Below, piece after piece: positions 1 through 8,217 of a stretch of DNA of 64,000 nt (positions within the stretch are counted from its first letter, which is position 1; every line of letters begins with the position of its first letter). The DNA lies in the NCBI GenBank assembly GCA_036570545.1, contig DATCXZ010000054.1, positions 6,569 through 70,568 on the forward strand. Direction: 5' to 3'. The notes under the pieces are model-generated. The model searched no databases. It was given only the letters and a program-made list of their open reading frames with translations, and was not told the origin of the DNA. The position numbers and the translations under genes are program-made. This stretch comes from Pelagibius sp036570545. GTDB taxonomy: Bacteria > Pseudomonadota > Alphaproteobacteria > Kiloniellales > Kiloniellaceae.

Positions 1-428
1 TCCGGCCACAGCGCGATGCCCTGGGCGCGCAGATGCTCGGAGAGCTGGCCCTGGGTCACGCCCGGCTCGATGACGGCATAGGCAAGGGCGGGGTCGACCT
101 CGCGGATGCGGTTCATCCGGCTGAGGTCGAGGATGACGTTGCCCGCCGTCACCGGGCAGGCATCGCCGTAGCCCCAGCTCTTGCCCCGGCTGATCGGATA
201 GAGCGGGACGCAATGCTGGGCCGCGGTCTTGACCGCCGCCACCACCTCCGCCTGCGTCGCCGGCATCAGCACTGCGGCGGCGCGCACCGGCCGGCCGATG
301 GTCGAGCGGGCGTAGCGATCGAGGACCGCCGCCGCGGTGACGACATGATCGTCACCAAGGTCGCGGCGCCACGCAGCGAGCGCGGCTTCGAGGTTCCCGC
401 CTGCTGGCGGAGCGGCGTCCCCGCTCAT
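1..428 (-). CDS. FAD-linked oxidase (FAD_binding_4 family), N-terminal part only
   Basis: The gene runs off the left edge; about 142 N-terminal residues are visible. The reading was made by translating the complement from the ATG at 426-428. The stretch around residues 30-60 (RYARSTIGRPVRAAAVLMPA) followed by TQAEVVAAV and then ISRGKSWGYGDA is typical of the N-terminal half of a p-cresol methylhydroxylase / vanillyl-alcohol-oxidase-type FAD-binding domain. The VILDLSRMNRI and VIEPGVTQGQL segments continue that fold. The substrate cannot be told from this fragment. It lies 65 bp downstream of the PrsT-like gene on the same strand, but nothing links it functionally to the polysaccharide region. 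Confidence 0.75.
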   Translation of the reverse strand, partial: MSGDAAPPAGGNLEAALAAWRRDLGDDHVVTAAAVLDRYARSTIGRPVRAAAVLMPATQAEVVAAVKTAAQHCVPLYPISRGKSWGYGDACPVTAGNVILDLSRMNRIREVDPALAYAVIEPGVTQGQLSEHLRAQGIALWP

Positions 429-493
429 CGCCTGCGGTCCTGGATCTCGAGCCGCGACGACCCGCTTGGGAACGACATGCTCATGCGAGTCTT

Positions 494-3355
494 CTAGCGC
501 CCGGTCAGCTCGGCCAGCAACGCTTCGGCCTTCGGACGCTCGTCGAACGCCTTCTCCTGGTCCAGCAGCGCGCGCAGCTCGACGACGGCGCCGTCGGTCT
601 CGCCGTTGGCCGCCAAGGCCTGCGCGAAGTGGAAATGGATGGCCGGATTGTCCGCCGCGCCCTGGCGTGCCTTTCGCAGCAGATCGAGCGCCTCGCGCTT
701 GTCGCCGACCTCGAGCAGGATCATGCCGAGGGTGTCGGCGATCTCCGGCGCGCCGGGGGCGATTTCTGCCGCCTTGCGCGCCGGGCGCACCGCTTCTTCA
801 GCCTTGCCCAGCGACATCCGCAGCCAGGCGAGATTGTTCAGCGTCCAGGCGTTGTCGGGCGCGACCTCCAATGCTGCCTGGTATTCCCGCTCGGCCGCCG
901 GGAGGCGTCCCAGCGCCATGTAGGTTTCGGCGAGGCTGGTGCGCACCAGAAGATCCTGGGGATACTCCATCAGCCAGGCATCCATGGCTTCCAGCCCTTC
1001 GTCCACCTCGCGGGTGGCGAAGAGGGCCTGCACCAGCTCGATCAGCGTGAAGTTGGTCCGGCGCAGCTCGAAGGCCTTGCGGTAGCTCGCCACGGCGTCA
1101 TCGCCGCGCTTCTCGGCGAGCGCGATGCGTCCCTCGATCAGCAGCAGCTCGACCTGCTCGGGAAAGTCCGCCTTCAAGGACGTCAACTTGGCTTTCGCTT
1201 CATCCAGGCGCTCGAGCTGGGCCAGGTAGCGAACCTGCCCGAAACGGGCGCGCGTGTTGTTCGGGTCGAGCGCGAGGGTGCGTTCCGCGGCGTCCAGGGC
1301 GTCCTCGAACTGCCCGTTCTCCTCCAGCGCCCACATCAGGTACTCCTGGGCCTGCGCGCTGCCTGACGCCAAGCTCGCCAGGTTCTGGAAAGCACGCAGC
1401 GCGCCGACGCGGTCGCCGCTGCGCAGGCGGGCCTGCCCTACCGTCTCGAGCAGGCCGAGGTGGTCCGGATTGGCGACAAGGGCGGGCTCTGCCACCTTCA
1501 GCGCCTCCGCCGGTCGATCGCTGGTGATGTAGTGATTGCCCAGCATGACCCGCGGCTGCAACGCGTCGGGATGATGCTCGATCGCCTGGTTCCAAAGCGC
1601 TTCCGCCCGCGCGTTGTCGCCGGCCCGTTCGGCGAGGCCGGCCGCGGTCAGCAGCGAGTTCAGGTGGGCCGGATCGGCTTCGAGCACACGGTCGAGGACC
1701 GCTCGCGCCTCCTCCGTCTTGCCCTCGATGACCAGGATGTTCACCAGGTTGCCTGCTGCCGCCGGATCTTCCGGCTCCCTCTCCACCGCGCGCGCAAAGG
1801 CCTCGTGAGCCTTGTCGATGTCGCGCGTGCTCAGGTAGGCGATGCCGAGCAGCGTGTCGCCGGATATTCGGTCGGGAAACTGCGTCTTCATGCGCTCCGC
1901 GACCGCCAGAGCCAGGTCGGGCCGCTTCTGCTGCATCCGCGCGGTGAAGAGCTGGGTATAGGCGGTGTGGCGATCCGGCTCCAGCGCGATTGCCCGCTCC
2001 AGGGCCTCGGCGGCGCCCTCGGGATCGTTCATCCCCTGGCGCGCAATACCAAGGCGTTCCTGGACCTCCACGTCGTTCGGCTTCCGGGCCGCAAGCTGCT
2101 CGAGGTACTTCAGGCCGGCTTCTCGGTCGCCGACGCTGAAGGCTGCGGCGGTGAGCACGTCGAGATAGCTGGTGTGATCCGGGATCTCGCCGCCCTCAGG
2201 CGCGCGGAGGGTGCCATAGGCCTCCTTCGGATAGCCCAGATTGATCATGGTCAGACCGAGGGCGAGGCGGGCCTGATGGTCCTGCGGATTGTGGACGAGG
2301 TAGCTGCCGAGATGCACGCGCGCCTTCTCGAACTGCTCCAACTGGAACGCGCTGTGCCCGGCAACCAGGAGCGCCTGAGGAAGGTTCGGAGCCACCGTGA
2401 GAACCTGCTCCGCGACGTTCTGTGCCTGCTGGAAATTGCCGAGCAGGAACTCGACGATCGCGTCCTGCAGCATCACCGCGACAACGTTGGGGTTGGTTCT
2501 TTTCAGCTCGTCGACGATACGAGCCGCCTCTTTCAGCTCGCCGAGCGCCAGCAGCGACTGGATGTGACCGATGTGGTTCGCCAGCCGCGTCGGATCGAGC
2601 TGCCTGGCCAGCGCGAAGCGGTCGCGGGCTTCGGCAAAACGCCGCTCCCGGTAGTACCAGCTCCCGTCAACCTCGAGCAGTCTCGGGTCTTGCGGGTCAA
2701 TCGCCGCGGCCCGGTCCAGCAGGTCGCGGGCCGCCTGGCGGTCGCTGAGGGCAAGGGCGATGCGTGCTTTGTTCACCAGGGCCTGAACATGCGGCCCGTC
2801 CTGCAACACGCGGTCGAAGATGGCTTCCGCCTCGTCAAACCGGCCCAGTCCCAGCAGCGCCTCGCCGCGCGCCACAAAGAGATCCCGCTCCAGCGCGCTG
2901 TCGGCCTTGAGCTCCTCGTCGATGCCGGACACCACGGCGTCGAACTCCTGCTGGCCGAGCTGCGAATAGGCCAGCAGCAGATCGAGCTCAGGATCGCTGA
3001 GGCCGAGCTCTCGGGCGCGCAGGAGCTCCTTCTCGGCGGAGCGGGCATCGCCCAGCTTCAGATGAATCCTGCCGAGCAGGAAGCGGGCCTCGGCATCGTT
3101 GGGATCGCGTTGCAGAGCATTTTTCAGCTCGACCCCGGCAGCCGGCAGGTCGCCCTCCTCGAAAAGCTGCTGCGCGCGCTCGAGAAAGCTGGCGGCGTGA
3201 ACGGCGGGCGCGGCCCCAAGCGCAAGCCATGCCAGCGCCAAAAGGGCAAGAAAACCGGGCAGCCAGCGCCGCAAGGAGGCCTTGCCCCCTGCTGTGCCGT
3301 TGCCGGCGCCGGGCCGCGTCGTTCCAAGATCTCTACGGATCACCGGGCAGATCAC
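494..3355 (-). CDS. prsT: PrsT-like TPR protein of the XrtA/EPS system
   Basis: About 950 residues made almost entirely of tetratricopeptide repeats, beginning with an N-terminal block (LKNALQRDPNDAEARFLLG) characteristic of the PEP-CTERM-system TPR protein PrsT. A hydrophobic signal segment (LRRWLPGFLALLALAWLALG, then APAVHA) precedes the repeats. Unlike the usual family description as a lipoprotein, no lipobox cysteine follows, so it looks like a periplasmic or anchored protein. The open frame extends to 3442, but I prefer the GTG at 3355 because a GGGAGAG ribosome site lies just upstream; a GTG at 3343 is also possible. In the family it is a scaffold-like factor of EPS assembly; its exact role is not known. 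It is transcribed away from prsK/prsR. Confidence 0.85.
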   Translation of the reverse strand: MICPVIRRDLGTTRPGAGNGTAGGKASLRRWLPGFLALLALAWLALGAAPAVHAASFLERAQQLFEEGDLPAAGVELKNALQRDPNDAEARFLLGRIHLKLGDARSAEKELLRARELGLSDPELDLLLAYSQLGQQEFDAVVSGIDEELKADSALERDLFVARGEALLGLGRFDEAEAIFDRVLQDGPHVQALVNKARIALALSDRQAARDLLDRAAAIDPQDPRLLEVDGSWYYRERRFAEARDRFALARQLDPTRLANHIGHIQSLLALGELKEAARIVDELKRTNPNVVAVMLQDAIVEFLLGNFQQAQNVAEQVLTVAPNLPQALLVAGHSAFQLEQFEKARVHLGSYLVHNPQDHQARLALGLTMINLGYPKEAYGTLRAPEGGEIPDHTSYLDVLTAAAFSVGDREAGLKYLEQLAARKPNDVEVQERLGIARQGMNDPEGAAEALERAIALEPDRHTAYTQLFTARMQQKRPDLALAVAERMKTQFPDRISGDTLLGIAYLSTRDIDKAHEAFARAVEREPEDPAAAGNLVNILVIEGKTEEARAVLDRVLEADPAHLNSLLTAAGLAERAGDNARAEALWNQAIEHHPDALQPRVMLGNHYITSDRPAEALKVAEPALVANPDHLGLLETVGQARLRSGDRVGALRAFQNLASLASGSAQAQEYLMWALEENGQFEDALDAAERTLALDPNNTRARFGQVRYLAQLERLDEAKAKLTSLKADFPEQVELLLIEGRIALAEKRGDDAVASYRKAFELRRTNFTLIELVQALFATREVDEGLEAMDAWLMEYPQDLLVRTSLAETYMALGRLPAAEREYQAALEVAPDNAWTLNNLAWLRMSLGKAEEAVRPARKAAEIAPGAPEIADTLGMILLEVGDKREALDLLRKARQGAADNPAIHFHFAQALAANGETDGAVVELRALLDQEKAFDERPKAEALLAELTGR

Positions 3356-3558
3356 CAGCCGCTCTCCCTTCGTCGGCGAATATGGCCAATGACAAACCAC
3401 GCACTGGCGACCTACAGAGTATAGACAGGGCAATGGCGGCATTGAAGCTGTCCAGGCTCGTAGCGGCGCTTTGATTCAGTGCACAATCGCTCTCAATCTC
3501 CAGCGATGGTTTTGCATTGTTTTCATAAAATGACGCCATCCGTTTTGATAACCGGGCC
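3356..3558. promoter_or_regulatory. Divergent intergenic region between prsT and prsK
   Basis: About 200 bp separate the two divergently read genes, so promoters for both should lie here. The part around 3500-3550 is clearly AT-richer than the flanks (TTTTGCATTGTTTTCATAAA). I looked for a sigma-54 -24/-12 site, which would fit control by the neighbouring PrsR, and did not find one with correct GG/GC spacing on either strand. Confidence 0.35.
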
Positions 3559-5610
3559 ATGGGACTGATAGTCGGATACATAAGCTACGCGGCTGCGGCC
3601 CTCGCCTACCTGGGGCTTGCGCTCTTCTATCTCTGGCGCGGCGGGTGGGGCGGCCATGGCTTCTATCTGCTCGCCGCGGCCCTGCTGACGACGGCCTGGG
3701 CCGGTCTGTCGTTCTTCGGCCACGATATCATTCCCGACTATGCCGAAGCAGCCCGGCTGTTGCGACACCTGGCGATGCTCGCCTGGGTCTGGCTCCTGTG
3801 GCACATCGTCGCCTCGCTGGAGCCGCACCAGACGAACTTTCCGCGCCGTCTGCTGCTCGGCTGGGTTGTCATCGTCGGCTCGACGACAGCGGCGCTCGGC
3901 CTCCTCGCGGCGCACAGCCTGATCGGGATCGGCTCGCCGCGGCTGTCCGCCGCCCTGGGACTGGTGATCGCGCTGCTGGGGCTCTCGCTCACCGAGACGC
4001 TCTACCGCAGCTATCAGGCCATCGATCGCTGGGGGATCAAATTCCTCTGCCTCGCAACCGGCGGGCTCTTTGCCTACGACATCTTTCTCTATGGCGACGG
4101 CCTCCTGTTCGGGGCGCTCGATCCGGTGTTCCTCGAGGTGCGCGGCCTCGCCCAGGCAGTGGTGGTTCCCTGCTTCGTCATCAACATCCAGCGCAGCGAG
4201 GCGCGTCACTTCGCTCTTGGCCTGTCGCAGCGCCTGGTGTTCGGCTCGACGGTAATCCTCGGCGCCGGCCTCTACCTGGCGCTCATGGCGGCGGCCGCCT
4301 ACTACGTGCGCAGCATCGGCGGCACCTGGGGCAGCGCGGTGCAGACCGTGTTCCTGTTCGCCAGCATCCTGCTGCTCATCGCCTTCCTGCTCTCGGGCAC
4401 TTTTCGCTCCTACGTCAAGCATTTCCTGGCGGAGCACCTGCAACAGCAGAAGTTCGACTATCGCCAGGAGTGGCGACGCCTGCTGCAACGGATCTCGGCC
4501 GGCGACCGGGACGAGCCGCTCGATCTCAGAGTGGTGAAGGCCCTGGCCGACCTGCTGGATAGCCCCGCCGGCGCGCTCTGGTACGTGGAAGAGAGCAGCC
4601 TTGCCCTCGCGACGACCTGGAACCTGCCGGTCTTCAGTCTCGCCGGCAGCGATGCAGCGGCGCTCGCCGACTTCTTCCATGCGCACGAAGAGGTGGTCGA
4701 CCTGCGCAACGGCAGCCCAGCCACGGAGCCGACCACCGCCGCGCCGCTCTCCGCCGCCTTGGCCGGCATCGACCAGGCGCGCTTCCTGCTGCCACTGTTC
4801 CACCACGACAGGCTCATGGGCCTGGCGCTCCTCGCCGAGCCTCGGGCGCCGCGGGACGTGGACCGCGAGGATCGCGAGCTGGTGACGATGGCGAGCCGGC
4901 AGGCCGCAGGCTATCTCTCGGAGCAGCGCGCCGCCCACGCGTTGGCCGAGGCACGGGAGTTCGAAAAGTTCAACCAACGCTATGCTTTCGTGACTCACGA
5001 CATGAAGAACCTGGTGAGCCAGCTCTCCCTCATCGTGCGCAACTTCGAGAAGCACGGCGACAGTCCCGACTTCCAACGCGACATGCTGGCGACGGTCCAG
5101 TCCGTCGTGGAGCGCATGAACAATCTGATGGCGCGCCTGTCGGGCGAGCCCGACACCGCCAAGATCGAGAGCGTTGCGATCCGGCCGCTGATCGAGGCCA
5201 TCATCGGGGAGAAATGCCTGGCAAACGCCGCCATCATGCTTGACTGCCCGCCCGACCTCAGCGATCTGCGGGTCCGCGCCGACACGCGGCGGGTCGACGC
5301 AATCCTGCGCCACCTCTTCCAAAATGCGATCGAATGCTGCGGCCACGACGGCACAATCGTCGTCGGGCTGCGCCGGGACCACAACGCGGCGGTCATCGAA
5401 GTGCGCGATTCGGGCAAGGGGATGGACCTGGAATTCATCCGCAGCGAGCTGTTCCAACCATTCCGCTCGACCAAGCACGGCGGCATGGGCATCGGCGCCT
5501 TCCAGTGCCGCACCTACGCCCGCGAGCTGGGTGGCGACCTGGAAGCGATCAGCAGCATCGGCGCTGGCACCACCATGCGTGTCACCCTGCCCGTGTTGCG
5601 CGAGGCCTGA
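3559..5610 (+). CDS. prsK: PrsK-like membrane sensor histidine kinase
   Basis: A 683-residue kinase. The first ~290 residues carry about eight hydrophobic segments, followed by a GAF-like region (about 310-450), a dimerisation/phosphoacceptor helix with THDMKN (His480) and an HATPase_c domain with NAIECC, DSGKGMD (from about 617) and GGMGIGAF. This order is that of PrsK, the kinase paired with PrsR in exosortase/EPS loci. It sits 20 bp upstream of the response regulator on the same strand, so the pair should be co-transcribed. The signal sensed is unknown; the membrane domain is the likely sensor. The start is the ATG at 3559, which has only a weak ribosome site. Confidence 0.88.
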   Translation: MGLIVGYISYAAAALAYLGLALFYLWRGGWGGHGFYLLAAALLTTAWAGLSFFGHDIIPDYAEAARLLRHLAMLAWVWLLWHIVASLEPHQTNFPRRLLLGWVVIVGSTTAALGLLAAHSLIGIGSPRLSAALGLVIALLGLSLTETLYRSYQAIDRWGIKFLCLATGGLFAYDIFLYGDGLLFGALDPVFLEVRGLAQAVVVPCFVINIQRSEARHFALGLSQRLVFGSTVILGAGLYLALMAAAAYYVRSIGGTWGSAVQTVFLFASILLLIAFLLSGTFRSYVKHFLAEHLQQQKFDYRQEWRRLLQRISAGDRDEPLDLRVVKALADLLDSPAGALWYVEESSLALATTWNLPVFSLAGSDAAALADFFHAHEEVVDLRNGSPATEPTTAAPLSAALAGIDQARFLLPLFHHDRLMGLALLAEPRAPRDVDREDRELVTMASRQAAGYLSEQRAAHALAEAREFEKFNQRYAFVTHDMKNLVSQLSLIVRNFEKHGDSPDFQRDMLATVQSVVERMNNLMARLSGEPDTAKIESVAIRPLIEAIIGEKCLANAAIMLDCPPDLSDLRVRADTRRVDAILRHLFQNAIECCGHDGTIVVGLRRDHNAAVIEVRDSGKGMDLEFIRSELFQPFRSTKHGGMGIGAFQCRTYARELGGDLEAISSIGAGTTMRVTLPVLREA

Positions 5611-5630
5611 AACTATGCTGATTGAACAGG

Positions 5631-6992
5631 ATGGCTGAGCGAAATCCGCCAAAGCTCCTGCTCGTCGAAGACGACCTCGGCCTCCAGCGCCAACTGGCCT
5701 GGGCTTTCGACGATTTCGAGGTATTCCGAGCCAGCGACCGAGCGAGCGCAGAAGCGGTGCTGAGTCGCGAGCGACCATCGGTCGTCCTGCTCGATCTCGG
5801 CCTGCCGCCGGACGCCGACGGGCCGAGCGAAGGCCTCGCCACCTTGCAGTCCGTGCTGCGCGGCTCGCCCGAAAGCAAGGTCATCATGATGAGCGGCCAG
5901 ACCGAGCGGGATTTCGCGCTAAAGGCGGTGGCCCTCGGCGCCTATGACTTCTACCAGAAGCCCATCGCGCTGGACGAGATTCAGCTCATCGTCGGCCGCG
6001 CCCAGCGCCTCTTCGAGCTCGAGCAGGAGAACCGCAAGCTGGCGCAGCGTCAGGCCGAGGCACCCCTGCCCGGCGTGGTGACCTCGAATCCCGATATGCT
6101 GCAGACCTGCCGCGACATCGCCGGCCTGGCGACGACCAACGTCTCGGTCCTCATCGTCGGCGAAAGCGGAACTGGAAAGGAGCTGCTCGCCCGCGCGCTG
6201 CACCAGTTCAGCCCGCGCGCCAAGGGTCCCTTCATCGCGGTCAACTGCGCGGCCATCCCGGAAAACCTGCTGGAGAGCGAGTTCTTCGGCCATGAGAAGG
6301 GGGCCTTCACCGGGGCCATCAAGACCACCGTCGGCAAGGTCGAGCTGGCCAACAAGGGCACCCTCTTCCTCGACGAGATCGGCGACATGCCGCCGGCGTT
6401 GCAGGCCAAGCTATTGCGCTTTCTGCAGGAACGCACCATCGAGCGCGTCGGCGGCCATAAGCCGATTCCGGTCGATATCCGCGTCGTCTCCGCGACCAAC
6501 CAGAACCTGCAGGAGCTGATCGAGCATGGCCGCTTCCGGCAGGACCTCTACTACCGCATCAGCGAAGGGGTGGTGGATATCCCACCGCTGCGGGACCGGC
6601 TCGAGGATGCCGCGCTGATCGCCAACAAGCTCGCCCGCGACTATGCCAAGGAACTCAACCGCCCGGTCCGCGGCATAAGCCCGGCAGCGATGGCGGCCAT
6701 CCTCGCCCACACCTGGCCGGGCAACGTGCGCGAGCTGCAGAACTGCATCAAGCGCGCGGTCGCATCGGCGGCGGAGTCGACCATCTTGGCGCGCGACCTG
6801 CGGCTGGGGTCCGATCCGGACACCGTCGATGGGCCGCTGACGCTGAAGCAAGCGCGCTTCCTGGCGGAGAGCAAGGCGCTACGGCAGGCGCTGGCCATCG
6901 CGGCCGGCAATCTTTCCGAGGCGGCACGGGTGCTCGACACCAGCCGCCCGACGCTCTACCACCTCCTCAAGCAGCACGACATCGAGCTGTGA
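5631..6992 (+). CDS. prsR: PrsR-like sigma-54-dependent response regulator
   Basis: A 453-residue NtrC-type activator: receiver domain (EDD at 13-15, phospho-acceptor Asp55), AAA+ domain with Walker A GESGTGKE (177-184), an intact GAFTGA loop (224-229) for contact with sigma-54 and LFLDEIGD Walker B, then a Fis-type helix-turn-helix at the C-terminus (LSEAARVLDTSRPTLYHLL). It matches the PEP-CTERM-box response regulator family. It should activate EPS or PEP-CTERM-type genes from sigma-54 promoters when phosphorylated by the adjacent kinase. A TTG at 5622 is in frame, but the ATG at 5631 is preferred. No clear sigma-54 site was found in the window, so its targets may lie elsewhere. Confidence 0.9.
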   Translation: MAERNPPKLLLVEDDLGLQRQLAWAFDDFEVFRASDRASAEAVLSRERPSVVLLDLGLPPDADGPSEGLATLQSVLRGSPESKVIMMSGQTERDFALKAVALGAYDFYQKPIALDEIQLIVGRAQRLFELEQENRKLAQRQAEAPLPGVVTSNPDMLQTCRDIAGLATTNVSVLIVGESGTGKELLARALHQFSPRAKGPFIAVNCAAIPENLLESEFFGHEKGAFTGAIKTTVGKVELANKGTLFLDEIGDMPPALQAKLLRFLQERTIERVGGHKPIPVDIRVVSATNQNLQELIEHGRFRQDLYYRISEGVVDIPPLRDRLEDAALIANKLARDYAKELNRPVRGISPAAMAAILAHTWPGNVRELQNCIKRAVASAAESTILARDLRLGSDPDTVDGPLTLKQARFLAESKALRQALAIAAGNLSEAARVLDTSRPTLYHLLKQHDIEL

Positions 6993-7005
6993 GCGCGCGG
7001 CCGAG

Positions 7006-8217
7006 TCAGGCGAGGCGCTGCTCGGCGCTGCCGCGGCGTTGCAGGCAGTCATCGATGAGACGATCGAGCCTCGCCATCGAGCGCGCCCAGCTGTGGTTCG
7101 TCTCGACCCGCGCCCGGCCGGCGTTCGCCAGCGCCCGCCGCGCGGCACCGTCGTCCATCAACCTGAGCAGCTTTTCCGCATAGTCCTCGGCGGAGCGGGC
7201 AACCAGGATGTGCTCGCCGGGCACCGCGTCGACGCCGCCCGCCGCCTGCCAGCTCGCCACCACCGGCACGCCCATCGCCATGCATTCGAGGATCTTGTTC
7301 TGGGTACCGCGCGCGATGGCGAGCGGCGCGACGCTGGCGGCTGCGCGCCTGACAGGGTCGCGCACGTCGGGAACCGTGCCGGTCACGGTAATGCCAGGGC
7401 GCTGGCCGAGGCGCCGGATCGCGCGGGAGGGTTCGGCGCCGATGATGGCGAAGCGCGCCGTCGGCCGGCGTTGGTGGATCAGCGGGAAGACTTCGTCGCA
7501 GAAGAAGGTCGCCGCCTGCTGGTTGGGGAAGTAGTCCATGCGCCCGACGAAGCAGAGGGAATCCGGATCGTAAGGCTCGTTGCCCGGCGTGAAGTAGTCG
7601 CAGTCGACGCCGTTGGGGAACCAGTCGGAGGGGGTCGGCACCTGGTACTTCCTCAGCGTCTCCAGCTCGGCCCTGGTCGTGCAGGTGCAGAGGTCGAACT
7701 GCCGTGCGAGCGCCTTTTCGGCCGCCTCCATCTTGCTGCCTTCGAGCCAATAGCCGAGCGATAGCGGGAACGGCTTGAAGCGCCGGTAGACCAGCCATTT
7801 CTGCGAATCCATGTCGCCGAAGTCGAGGATCTTCGGAATGCCCCTGACCCCGGCAACGTAGGGCGCCACCGAGGAGCAGTGCGCCAGGATGAGGTCGAAG
7901 CTCTCCTGCCGCAGGCGCTCGCGCAGGCGCCGCGCGAGCTCGGGGGCGTAGAAGTATCCCATGGAAGAGGGTCCCGGCGTCGGCAGCCGCGCGATCATCC
8001 GCCCCCAGGCACCCGCCGCATTCACCCGGCCCATCATGAAGTCGGCGCAGTGGTCGGCGATGCCGCGGCCGGCCGCGGCCTCTGCCGCCGAGCGCGCCAG
8101 CGAGGCGACCACCACCTCGTGCTTGCGGGCGAGGTGCCGGATCATGTTGAACGGCCGGATCTTGCCGCCGCGCGCGGGCGGGTAGGGAAAGCGATGGCAG
8201 ACGAAGAGAATTCTCAT
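7006..8217 (-). CDS. GT4-type sugar transferase, XrtA/EPS-associated (Stp1-like)
   Basis: A 403-residue glycosyltransferase starting MRILFVCHRFPYPPARGGK, which is characteristic of the Stp1 family of exosortase/EPS-linked sugar transferases. The C-terminal half has the donor-site region with KILECMAMGVPVV. It should add a sugar to the lipid-linked repeat unit in the cytoplasm. The open frame continues upstream to 8637, but that part is out-of-frame sequence of the next gene. The ATG at 8217 overlaps the stop of the amidotransferase gene (ATGA), so translation is probably coupled. It is the last gene of a five-gene minus-strand operon and converges on prsR with a 13 bp gap. Confidence 0.85.
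   Translation of the reverse strand: MRILFVCHRFPYPPARGGKIRPFNMIRHLARKHEVVVASLARSAAEAAAGRGIADHCADFMMGRVNAAGAWGRMIARLPTPGPSSMGYFYAPELARRLRERLRQESFDLILAHCSSVAPYVAGVRGIPKILDFGDMDSQKWLVYRRFKPFPLSLGYWLEGSKMEAAEKALARQFDLCTCTTRAELETLRKYQVPTPSDWFPNGVDCDYFTPGNEPYDPDSLCFVGRMDYFPNQQAATFFCDEVFPLIHQRRPTARFAIIGAEPSRAIRRLGQRPGITVTGTVPDVRDPVRRAAASVAPLAIARGTQNKILECMAMGVPVVASWQAAGGVDAVPGEHILVARSAEDYAEKLLRLMDDGAARRALANAGRARVETNHSWARSMARLDRLIDDCLQRRGSAEQRLA

Noticed and set aside
1460..3424. 654-residue plus-strand frame antisense to the TPR gene
   Set aside because: It is the shadow of a high-GC gene; the minus strand gives clean TPR repeats and this frame has no recognisable domain.
3523..5778. 751-residue minus-strand frame antisense to prsK
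   Set aside because: The plus strand encodes a well-formed histidine kinase; the antisense product is low-complexity and unlike any protein.
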